DNA from: Clytia hemisphaerica
Lineage: Eukaryota; Cnidaria; Hydrozoa; Leptothecata; Clytiidae
Direction: 5' to 3'
DNA length: 64,000 nucleotides
NCBI GenBank assembly: GCA_902728285.1
Contig: CACVBU010000532.1
Coordinates: 584,059 to 648,058 of the forward strand
Shown: positions 28,780-40,200 of the stretch, piece after piece
How the letters are laid out: each line of letters opens with the position of its first letter
How positions within the stretch are numbered: position 1 is the stretch's first letter
Notes under the pieces: generated by a model
The model's input: only the letters and a program-made list of their open reading frames with translations
Database searches by the model: none
What the model was told of the DNA's origin: nothing
Program-made: the position numbers and the translations under genes

Positions 28780-28883
28780 AATACGACGTATTTATAGGTC
28801 TCGCACTCTTTTATTAACAATATAGAAGTGCCTATCAAAACAAAAGATAGAGAGGACCACGCAGAATCGCAGAATCGCAGATG
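28780..28883 (+). other. LINE 3' UTR with short terminal repeat
   Basis: The stop is followed by about 80 bp and then GCAGAATCGCAGAATCGCAG (about 28862-28881), two and a half copies of an 8-bp unit. Such short repeats in place of poly(A) end CR1/L2-type LINEs. The true 3' end is inferred. Confidence 0.45.
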
Positions 28884-29330
28884 AGTACTTTTGACCCAAA
28901 TTTTTCGCTTTATTTTATGGCTTTCTCAACCCACCTTTCGAGCAGATTTATGGTATAGATTTAAGTATTTTCTTTATCATTACTCTAACATTCAAGTAAA
29001 CTTATTGGCCTGATGCCGATAAAAAATAAAAAATTTCTGTGAAGCCTTGCCTTTTTCTCAAGAATTTCTGCATGCTGGTTTTTTATCTCTTATAGCGCCT
29101 CTAATTTTCATGCCTCTAATAGGATATTTGCGCTCCCTCTCATTTTCACAGATTATGAAATTTTTGGCATATTTTCTGAGTGTTTTTTATGATGATTATA
29201 GGTAAAGAAGGGCAAAAAACACATTTAATCAGAAGTTTAACTCAATCACTTTACTTTACGTGTGCCATCACCATCAGGTGCCATTTAAGCTAAAAATTTT
29301 ACATCCCAGACAGTCAGTCAGGAGTTTTTG
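28884..29330. other. Intergenic, no gene recognised
   Basis: AT-rich stretch after the LINE; no repeat or frame recognised. Confidence 0.35.
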
Positions 29331-32075
29331 CCTAATTAGGAAAGTATAGACCTTTTTTCAAAGAGGCCACCCTGTTGAATGAATAATTATGTAGTACAGC
29401 AGAAAAACAGTGATACACCCATGCATAATTATTACAATATGCACGAAACAGTAATACACCGTTTAGGAGTATCGACTGCGCACGCGTCAATCCAATTTTC
29501 CATTGTTTGAATTTTAGCGATCACAGAAAATTCACTCTCCTCCGTAAAAAAACAGTAGGTAAACATCTGGTTCTCATAAGGAAACATAGCAGAAAAATGG
29601 TAGGGAAAGAACTCCCTTTAATCATAACTTCTTTTCCTCTTGATGAATTTTTGTGAAATTTTCAGGAGAGACTTATAAAATTATCATTGATATCATGTTC
29701 AAATATCTAAATCATTCTCTTTAAAGTAGAGAAAAAAATTCACAATGTTTACATTCCTCTAACCTTTCACAGTACTAAAGTGCGCATTTTTACCTACCAT
29801 TTTTACCGGACCTCTGCAATGGAGTACCGTGAAATAGCGAGACTCCTAAACGGTGTATTATGCATTGCTGTATCATTGTTTGTATGGCTGGCCGTTAGTC
29901 AAACTAGCGTCCCGCGAATGCGCTATATCTTTTATTACTTGACTCTCAGCAAAAAAATGCACCGCAAAACTTCTAAAGGGATTCATGAAAAAATAACCTA
30001 GCGCTTTTTAATGAAATTAGCAGTCCATCACAAACTGCCATATAAACAAAGCTCAACATTCTCACAAAAGTTGTCTTTTTGATTTCCCAAATTTCGTCGT
30101 AAGCATTCACTTTCACAATAATAACAATCCGGGGGTAAGTGGCGAAGCAACACATCAGATTAATCCAGTCTGGGAAATCCTCTCAATTGCACGCTTATGT
30201 TCCGAGGGCGTAAGCGCGTAATTGCATGGTTATAATTTACGCCCGCTCCCGCCCCGGTTGAAATTGCTTAGGGATTTCAAGGGGTTCAGAATTCTCTAAT
30301 TCGGGCGAAGGCATGGTTTAACGGGCAATCCATTTTTACGGAATCTTCTTCTACGATAAATTTTGAGTAAAACTGCCCTAGGCTTTTGAAATTCAACAGA
30401 GCTTTCGGAAGGAATTACGTGTCAAAAATATAGGAAATTTTAAAGCATGCAATTACACGCTTACCGCAAAAGCCGTCACCCGTCAATCTTGCTTAACGCT
30501 TACCGCCCGTTTCAGAACAATTTCGATAAGCGTGTAATTACACGCTTAAAAATTCTGCCATTTTGATAACCGTACAATTGCGCGCTTACGGCCTCGGAAC
30601 ATAAGCGTGCAATTGAGAGGATTTCCCAGACTGTAATCGTAAAGTAAAGAAATATCTTTTGACATTGACAATCGAATATAATATATTACATATATTTCCT
30701 TTAATTCAAAAATTAAAAATTCATTTTGCATTCATTCGCGAAAAAAGAAAATAATGATAATGAATTAATATTACATACTAAGACGCCCCCGTCTTTTACT
30801 CTGGCCTAATTTCCGATCTCGGAACGTGAAAAACGCCCATCCGCCCAATATCTACCTAATCAGCTTAAATTTACTTTAATTGTCCTTTGACTTTCAAAAA
30901 ATAGTATTTAAAAATTATGAATTTATAATAATTACAAAAAACAAAAAGTCAGATACTTCATTAGTGAAATATTCAATAAATTCCTAGTTTCAATTTTCAC
31001 TGGGCGTTTTTCTAGGGCTTCGTTTATCGCCCAATTTCTGCGTCACACAAACTTTCTAGGCCGCTCGTAATAATTATGCATTGCCAAATTTGGTTCACCA
31101 TTGTCAAGACAGGATTGATGGTGACGTCACCTAAGCATAAAAAAGAAAGGATTCCGTCAGGTTTATGCATATATTAATTTGCGAGATATTCTATTCGCCG
31201 CGTGAGCGCATTTTTCGTAGACTAGTCGGAATACTTTCTTTTACTCGCGGGATTGATGGTAACTTTTCATCTTCGTTTTTTTTTAAATGAAGCACAACCG
31301 AAAAAAAAAAAATTCAAAAAGTTGCGTATTTCCAGTGAGTAAATGATTCTGAGAATTAACAAAATTGATGATGATGATTTTTTTTCGGTCAGGCAAATGT
31401 CTCGTATTGGGGGTTCTAGTCTTGACCCCTAAGCCTACGCGAGATTGAAGCGTTTGGGACAAAACTCCAAAAAAGCTGGTGTTTTGAAGCGCTTCCGTGC
31501 GATCGAAATATCGCTGTTTGTGACGGACTGATTAGCATTTTCAAAAACTTTGAGAAATTACCTAAAATTTGAGCCATAGATGAAAAAATTTGAGCCAAGC
31601 CAACCTTGAAAACTAATTTGAAGATCAACTTCACAAGAAAAAGATCTACGGGGGAGGCGGAACCCACCTAGATCCGCGCACCACCGGATAGGCTATTTCC
31701 CGGAAATTTTGCCGGACCTCAGACAATGACCCATTTACATGTGCAGAATTATTTTTACTTTAGCGTATAAACAAGGCCTTAAAAATCGAAGCACTGTCTC
31801 GGGAATTGAATGACAAAATTTGGTTGGTTGATATTTGGCTGCTGCACGTTTTATTTTGTTTCAAACTTTCAAGTTTTAATTAATTGTCTTGCGAACTTGA
31901 TTCAGGTAACTCTCATCCTTGTTGTGCAAATACATCCTGTAGATGACTGATGTTGTTTTTTCTGAAAGCTAGATTTCCTAGTGTGACTAACTGGCTGGAC
32001 TACATAATTATTCAACAGGGTTGCCTCTTTGAAAAAAGGTCTATTTTATGATTTTCCTGACTTTTCTAATCAGGA
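29331..32075. mobile_element. 2.7-kb region bounded by an inverted repeat
   Basis: ATAGACCTTTTTTCAAAGAGG at 29346 and its continuation for about 45 bp recur inverted at 31999-32045. Outer CCTAATTAGGAAAGT matches an inverted CTTTTCTAATCAGG at the right. No transposase-like frame lies between. It may be a non-autonomous transposon with a MITE nested at 30166. The remaining interior, including short frames at 29780 and 31416, is not credibly coding. Confidence 0.5.
30166..30633. mobile_element. Foldback MITE with CAGTCTGGG ends (468 bp)
   Basis: The terminal inverted repeats run about 65 bp, starting CAGTCTGGGAAATCCTCTC and mirrored at the right end. They are flanked by TAATC direct repeats (30161-30165 and 30634-30638). 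Inside are further copies of the motif GCAATTACACGCTTA. It is non-coding. Confidence 0.75.
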
Positions 32076-32560
32076 CACAGGAGAGCCTTTCCTAATAGAT
32101 GTTTTTGCTAACGCGACAGTTATTTGAATAACTAATTACTCCACAGCAGTTAGGCGGCAATCAAAAATATGTTGCGTTCAGGTCGTCCAACCGACTGTTT
32201 ATTTACAAGAAAACCCGATTCGGAAAGTCGGTAAAATCGTCGGTTTTTTTTGGCGCTGTTTGCAGGTTCGGATCTTTCCCATAATGGCGGGCACAGACGA
32301 ACGGAGCATCTCTTTGAATCATTATTTTTTGTTTACTTAACCCACATTGAGTCCCGTTCAAGTTTTTTCATGTACCCTTATTGAAATTTTCATGTCAAAA
32401 TTCAGCAATGCGGTAGGGCCAATACCGTGGGGGCCGAAAATAAGGGCTGCTTTAAGGTTAACGCATGCGTGCGCACATTTAGTTTGGCAAATTAAAGATG
32501 GCGGCATAAGATTCTATTGTTATTGATTGCCGACTTGATTCATCGGGATTTACTAGATCT
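32076..32560. other. Intergenic, no gene recognised
   Basis: It contains AAAGATGGCGGCATAAG (about 32496), a second YY1-like core outside the LINE. No gene seen. Confidence 0.35.
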
Positions 32561-33056
32561 TAAAAATCGGAACGTAATCGAATCACAATCAAACGGCTGA
32601 TTCCTGGGTAATATTCGATTGTGTTCGAGTAAGGTTAGATTGGTTCAATTTATAATATAGTGATGAAGTTTCAGCTTTTGCTGAGATTATGTTGAGGGTA
32701 GTGTTTTGATCCATGAGAGATTTTCAAACTTTTCTTAGATATAATTGACTATGTTTTATTGGTTCGATTGATTGTCAATTACATTCAATTAATCTTCGAT
32801 TTTGTTTGATTACGATTATGTTCAATGAGTTTGATTGCAATTAAATTAAATTGGATCACTCCATTAGAGCTTTTTAGCCTGGGCGGTCGAGCGCTTAAGT
32901 ACCGTACAAAAGCGAATAAAATCTAATACAATTGAATCAATTGAACGTAATCGAACATAATCGAATACAATTGAACATAATTGAAGCAATCGAATTGACT
33001 CAATTGCATTCAATTGATTTGGCATTCGATTCGTTCGATTGACACCGTCGTCTGGC
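32561..33056. repeat. TTCGATTG/CAATCGAA repeat, copy 1
   Basis: Dense copies of ATTCGATTG-like words surround a central block (GGGCGGTCGAGCGCTTAAGTACC). The same order of segments occurs at 45371-45941. The right end CACCGTCGTCTGG matches that copy's CACCGTCTGG; the left end is lost. Confidence 0.65.
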
Positions 33057-36000
33057 CATTACTTTTAGTAAGTCAAAATTGATCTATGTGAAGAAATGTT
33101 TAAAAAAATATGAAATCAAATGGGCGGAGCATTGAGATACCATTGGATACCCCTTTAAAAAACCTGCTACAAAAAAAGGTACCCCCTATATCCTGATAGA
33201 GAAAACAGTAAGGGCTGAAACTTTTTCTGGTGAGTCTAGGCTATCTATGAATTTCTTCCCTGGGTATGGTATTTTATAAAAGCTGCTAAGAAAATTTTTA
33301 TTGCTTGGTGAAAAAATGCAATTTTAGCGATTTACCCCTTAACACCTACAAAATGGTTTTCTTGAATAAATTTTTATAAAATAATCCTTTTGGTCTCAAA
33401 TTTTAAACATGGATTCACTGCAAAGTTACTAATGCTACAATTAGATCATTGGTACCTAAATATTTTCAAAACTGTACGTTAAAATCAAATTACATGGTGA
33501 ATTGCAGAAAAATAGTACAATGTCCCGTCTGCATCAGTCACTTTTTGAGGACCCATAACTCAACTTTGGCAAATGCAATTTCTAAGAACTTCACATTTTT
33601 GTGAACTCTACTAAATAGCCTTCCTTGGATTGTTATAGAATTTTTTTGTTACAGCCCCAATCTTGAGAAAAATGTTGCTGACGGGACAATTTGTTGCAGA
33701 CAGGACAAAAAGTTTTTCACTCATAGCTAGTACATGTAAAGTCAAGAAAAATGATACTGCTGCAAAAAGCATGTGGTTCTCTATAGTTCATTGGCTTGAT
33801 ACAGTTAGAACATTAAAGTTGTCTCAAAAAAAGAGAAATTAAGACTTTTGTGCCGTTGCGAACGGGACAAATTTTTGGACCGTATTAGTTTTTACCAGTT
33901 AAAAAATTCAAAATAGATTATTTAAAGGCAATAAATGTCTGTAACGCAAGAAACCATTTAATATGCCACAACAAAACAAAAAATGGGGGTCCTCTAGTTC
34001 CCAGATCAACAAGTAAGACTGTTAGTGTACACTATTATAGAGATATTGGACAGTCTAAAAGCTAATCACGACACTTGGACTTAGAAATTTTGCGGTAAAG
34101 CGCAAATTATTGTCAAAGTAGGATTTCTGAATGAGTCTAAAAAGTTTTTGAATAGGAATTAAGTACTGTTAAACCCATTTAGTTGAAGTAGCCTGCTTAT
34201 ATTTAAGATTATTATTCACCAAACTGTGAAAGGTTGAGGCGTTTCCTGGAAATATGGGCTCTGGAATGGTAGGAAAGGCCAGATGCCAGTCTCATTTTTT
34301 TACATATTCTGTACTTAGAAATAAAGAAACAGTCATAAAATGTCATCTGTTGATGGAAATGACCTGAAATCTTTTTCAGTTGATCCCCTAATGCCAATGA
34401 TTAGTTGGCTAGAGAAGATCAACCAATATTTTGACAAAAATTATCCTGTTAGAGCCCTTAAGTGGGCCTGATTTAGCATTTTACGAGGGAGAAAACAACG
34501 AAGTTAAGCAAATTTTCAATCGATCATATCTTTAAGAGACTTCAAAAGCCCATTGAGATTTTTTTGAGGCTATAAACTAGACCTACTAAGGAAGCCTTGC
34601 TGAAAATTTCAAAAAAATTTGGTGTTGCCTTAAAAAGATACGCCATCTTGAATTTTGCTCCAGGTCTGCCAAAATAGCAATTTTTTCGGCCATTTTTGAC
34701 GGTTACGCAAAGATGGAAATCCTGAAAATGTTATTTTTGTGGCCAAAACCCACCAGTAAACCACTCCAGGTCAAAAGTTTACTTCAAAAAAGTCCCAAGG
34801 ACCATCAGCAGCCAGCTAAAAGTGCTTCCAAACCCAGATTACGCAAAGTTTGAAGCCCTCTACAGGAGGTGCTAGAGATTTTCGGGGAAAATTTTGGAGA
34901 CTCAATTTGATTTTTTCTGATTCCCTACAAAAAGCTCTTGAAATCCACTGTAAATCAGCTTTCTAATGTACTTGAATAAAAATTCATTGGCTTTCAAAAT
35001 CTGCTCCCCACCAGAGTTCATGATTTTTAGGGGTCAATTTTGTCTTAGTAGCCTATCTTTGAGACACTGTATCTTCAAAACTACTTGAGATATCAAGGTG
35101 AAATTTTCAGGGTCTTATTTTCTTGTGTGATAGATCATTTGGTCTAAATTTCAGCAAAATCCAAGAGGGTGAGGTATCACACCCTGAAGACTCTTAAAAA
35201 AAATGGCTCTTAATGGGGAAAAATGCACAAATCTGTATAAATTTCCCTTCAAGAAAGACATAGAAAAAAATTGTTTTTTTGACATTATTCAATTGACTCG
35301 GGAATTCAAGAACTCTTTTTCATTGTTTTTGCTTTGTCCCAATAGAAATATTGACATGTTAAAATACTTTTATTTTTGGCTGTTTTTTTGTGTAAATCTC
35401 TCAACAGTTTGGACAGGTGGGGTGTAGCCAACTTTTTCAAGCCACTCAGTGATTTTTAACTTAAAAAAGTCCCAAACTGGCCCAGGCATGTTCAGACCAG
35501 GTTTTCAACGAAGAAAAGCAAAAATTTCAGGGTAGCTATGTAGGGGCCATGCCATGGGTCGTGTGTAGGACATCAACTATAATCATGGATGTATATATGA
35601 TGACACTTGCCCCAAAGTTAGCAAGGACAGGGGAAAATTTTTAATTAAAATGGTGCGTAGAATAGATCTTTATCAGCTAAACTACCCAATTTGATGATTA
35701 CCTTATTGCTAAATTTTGATTGGGTAGTAGATAAGTATTCCAGCTAGACCGTAAGATTTCCAGGGGGTTCGATTTACTTTTTCTTGAGTTGATTTTTACT
35801 TTAGATTTTTATAAGAATGAATTTATGAAATAAATCTGCATTTTTTAAAGGACATTTTCTCTCTACTATTCTTAAAAAACCATTTTATAATTGCCCTGAG
35901 GATATAAGATGATTTATAAGATACTATAAGGGAATAATTTATTGGGAAAAAAGTGTTGACAAACAGTGCTTGATATCAAGAGGAGTACATGGAGGAACTG

Positions 36001-36196
36001 ATTTTGGCTGAAATTTCTTAAAATTGGAAAAAAAGGTAGATGCTAAAAGGGTTAAAAGAGTGCTATATTTTCATTTAAATATCTTGAAATAAATCTTCAA
36101 TATTTTTACTACTTAGACTACACTGGAACTAATTTTACACCTCAAATTATCAATGTCCTTTCCTTACTGATAAATATTCTTATCATTTTGATTAGA
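33057..36196. other. 3.1 kb without a recognised gene
   Basis: AT-rich sequence upstream of RAB28. Frames at 34212 and 35203 lack family features. No terminal repeats were found by eye. The promoter and a 5' UTR exon of RAB28 are expected at the right end. Confidence 0.4.
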
Positions 36197-36884
36197 TAAA
36201 AGAAAAATGTCGAGCTCTGAAGATGAAGATATAAATGAACAGCAACTGAAAATCACATTGGTTGGAGATGGTACGGCTGGTAAAACTTCTCTTTGTACGC
36301 GGCTTGCTCAAGAAAATTTTGACAAACAATACAAACAGACTATGGGTTTGGACTTCTTCATGAAACGCTTTTCTTTACCTGGAAATACAAATGTCACTTT
36401 ACAAGTTTGGGACATTGGGGGACAGCAGATTGGTGGTAAAATGTTAGATACATATCTGTATGGGGCCAATGGAATTCTGTTGGTCTATGATGTCACTAAT
36501 CATAATAGTTTTGAAAATTTACAAGACTGGTTAGAGGTCATTAAACAAACTTATGCCAAAAGTGAAAAGAAACCATACCTTGGTTTGATTGGAAATAAAA
36601 AAGACTTGGAGCATTTGCGCACAGTTAAAAGAGAAAAACATGTTGAATTTGCCCAAGAAAATGGGATGGCAAACTTCTTTTTATCTGCAAAATCAGGTGA
36701 TCAAGTGAATTTTTGTTTTCAAAAAATTGCAGCTGATATATTGGGGATCAGATTGTCAAAACAAGAGGTTGAGCAATCTAATCGGGTGATTAAAGCAGAC
36801 ATTGTAAATTACAAAGAGATGGCCACACCTGCACTGCACACTGGATCGAGTCATACCAAGAGCTCACTTTGTTCTATTCAATGA
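36197..36884 (+). CDS. RAB28: RAB28 small GTPase, one coding exon
   Basis: The coding part is 36207-36884, 225 aa, close to the 221 aa of vertebrate RAB28. P-loop GDGTAGKTS; effector region [22 protein letters not shown] (RAB28 keeps this in place of the WDTAGQ of most Rabs); NKKD; SAKSG. The C-terminus CSIQ is a CaaX box for farnesylation, as in RAB28 (CAVQ), not the double-Cys of other Rabs. RAB28 acts in cilium/extracellular vesicle and retromer-linked traffic. The acceptor TTTTGATTAG ends at 36196, so a non-coding first exon is likely. The absence of coding introns is notable beside the 21 exons of its neighbour and could reflect an old retrocopy. Confidence 0.97.
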
Positions 36885-37245
36885 ATTTTTATTACTTCAA
36901 AAAACTAAAAACTATATATCAGAGTGTGTTTAAATTTTAATCTTTTTTAACTCAAGCACATCTTAATTTATTGATTTTAGCATTTTATTTCTTCTAGAAA
37001 TGACAAATATTTATTTATTTTCAACCAGATTGATTAAAAGACACATATTCGCTTCAAACATTTTTAGAACTTTTATTTTAAATTTGATATTAATTTTATC
37101 AAATTTTTGGTATCTTTTCATATTTTCGCTTTGTTTTAGATAATGAGTCTCAATATTTGAGCATAAAAATCTCCACTTTTGCTTATATTTGAATCGTTTT
37201 TTTTCACCAGAACAAAATAAATTATAACAAAAATAATAATACATA

Positions 37246-40200
37246 ATGGCACCAAAAAATAAGAATGATGGTGGATCAACTTCCTGGAGATCTGAAGACG
37301 AAAAAGAGAAGGTGCAGGCAGTGGTGATTGCTGATTCATTTAACAGAAAATTTACACCAATCACACAAGAAACACCAAGGGTATTATATTACATTTATTT
37401 TGTACTGTGTTAAAGAGTATCCCTGAAATTCAACTAAATTTAATGAAATTATAATTAAGAATTTTGGTTAATTTTTTTGTGTAAAAAGTCTATTTTCTGT
37501 CTCTAAGAAGAAAAATTGCCTTGACTGTTGCTTATATTTTAGTAATATTATTTTGAAACTTTTTTGTCCGTTCTAGGCATTGTTGCCACTAGGGAATAAA
37601 GTGCTGATAGATTATACAATTGAGTACCTGATGAATGCTGGAGTCAATGAAATTATTGTGTTCTGTTGTGCTTTTGGTGAAAGAATTCGAAAATATGTTA
37701 AGTATGTTTACCTTGTGTATGTTTACCTTGTACTAAAATGCCAAAGTGCTTCAGAATGCTGACAAACCTTCAGAGTGTTTACTCTTGCTTACCTCCTAAA
37801 CCTGCTTATTCTATCCATCATAGCTGTCATGAGGTCTTCTGGGAGCAAGCCAGTGTCAAAAACTGCTTACTTAAAAAAAAATTAGGGTAGGATTTAAAGA
37901 ACATTATTTTTTCATTCCAGTAATAATTGGAAACCTGACAAGAATCTCACTATCAACTGTGTGTTATCTTCTGTAACAGAGTGCATTTCTCTTGGGGACG
38001 CTTTACGCGAAATTGATAGAGAGGTAATTCTATTCTTATCTTTTTAAACCCTTTCCGTGCCGATGTCGGCATATGCCAACATGTGAGATTTCGACCTATT
38101 TGCCAGAAATTTATCATTTTTTACAAGATTTTTCCATCTGATGGATTGAAATGAAAAAAATGAATATTTGGAAACTTTTCGATATTGAAAAATAACTACT
38201 CTACAATTTTTAACTCAAAATCAAAGTCTTTGGCTGATACTTCTTAATATCTTACTCAGAAAATGAAGTGAAAATCGCTACGTTTTGCCAATATCGGCAT
38301 ATGCCGACATCCGGCAAATAGCTCGAGGGTGTAAAAAAAGGCACGGCAGTTAAAGGGTTAATGTCTCGCATTTTGTAATCAGCTGCATTTCTGAAAATCT
38401 AGTTTCATTAAAAAAGTGTCTCCAAAGGCTTTTGATCTTTTCATTCATCTCTTTGCATTACTATTTACTGTAATTTCAGGGCTTGATTCGTTCAGACTTC
38501 TTACTGGTTCCTGGTGACTTGATGTGTAACATTCAAATAGAAAACATCCTTGAACACCACAAGTAAGTATGAATCTGGAAAAGCCATTAATTACGAGACT
38601 TTGCACAGACAAGTGAGTAATGGAAAAAAATCAATTTCCACCCATTGATCGGTTTCATTTTAGGGTTCAACGAAAGAAAGAGAAGAATCTGGTGATGACC
38701 ATGTTATATCGTGAGTTAGCTCCTGGTCATTTCAGTAGGTGAGTTGCAAATGACTTTTTCTTTCTTTAAATACTGGTAGCACAATAAAAGGAGGGAGTCA
38801 CTACCAACGTTTCTTGTTATGATGATATTCTTTACAATACATTCAGGTGCAAAGAAGAAGATGCATTCATCGCAATGGATTCTGACACACATCAAATTGT
38901 CCAATATCAAAAATCTCATGCATGCACATCATTTGATCTTTCAAATGTAAGTTGATACTCTTTCCCAGTCTCTATGAACATTTTCCACATATTCACTTTG
39001 TTTTGGTAGTGAGTATGATTTGTGCATTACAAAATGACGAATTTTCTTTCTTCTCTTAGAATGTTTGGATGAATGGTCGGGACGTTGATATTCATTACAA
39101 CCTCAGTTTCACACATGTCGCTCTCTGTTCACCTCAGGTATAGTTTATGTTTGTAAACGTTCTTGTGCTTAAGCGGTTGTAATTATTTTCACCGTGGAAA
39201 CGCTACCATTTTAATATAAAAACCTTGTTGAAATCAGATATCATAAGAACATATCAACATTGTTTTTCTTTTCTGTACTTGATAGTGAAAATGATGGATT
39301 TCTTCTTTGTTCACAGGTGGCACCTTTGTTTACAGATAATTTTGATTACCAAACACTGGATGATTTCGTCAAAGGTGTTCTCATCAACGAAGATGTAAGA
39401 TTAATATTGAAACTAAATTATGATTACATTTTGTTAGTCTATATCTGTTATATTCTTTACTCATCAGAAAGTCTTTAGACTGCATGCTTTGTATTAGCCC
39501 AATTGCAATAATTTTGACTGCAAATGCGTTTTTGCAAGATAAATACATAATTTTAATGACATTTTAGATTATGGGTGACAAAATCAATGGAGCCGTCATT
39601 AGGGAGGGATATTCATGTCGTGTCAATGATCTGCACACGTATAATGCTATCAGGTAATGAGAGAGACTGAGAGAAGCTTGAAATATCACTTGTAATATAC
39701 ATGTCTAATCTATTGACTTCATCAATCTTTCTTCCATCGGTCGCTTCTCTTATTGTCCCTATAATGCTTTGTCTACTTTCAGTTTGGACTTATTGGGCAG
39801 ATGGACTTATCCGATTACAGTGGATAATACATCCTGTCCTTTGGGAAGAAATAATGTTTATATTCATAATGACGTCATCGTTGAAAAGTAAGCCTCTAAA
39901 ATGTTGATATTAAAATGAGTTTTAATTTCGCTTAGTATTACGTAGTTACTTGTTACGCAATAAACACTTAGAGAAAATTTCAAGAATTTCTTTATTTGAT
40001 TCTCTTGGTTGAATGTGCCCATAGCGTTCTGAAATACAGTATATAACATGTATGTGTTTAATTTATTCGCTTTATTATTTGTTTAAATTTTTGACTAACT
40101 TGATTGTACATGTGCTTAAACTCTCTAGAGATTGTACGTTGAAGACAAAAGTGTTGGTGGGTAAAGGAACCATCATTGGAGAAAAAACTCATATCACACA

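Larger units (their letters stand above)
23220..28883 (+). mobile_element. Apparently complete non-LTR retrotransposon (LINE), 5.6 kb
   Basis: It combines the 5' tandem units, ORF1, ORF2 and a short 3' repeat tail described separately. Both frames are free of stops over 5.1 kb, and the coding strand is A-rich. The target duplication was not identified, so the outer borders are approximate. Confidence 0.8.

Noticed and set aside
37011-37364. 117-codon minus-strand frame between RAB28 and EIF2B5
   Set aside because: It covers the first EIF2B5 exon in antisense and AT-rich spacer.
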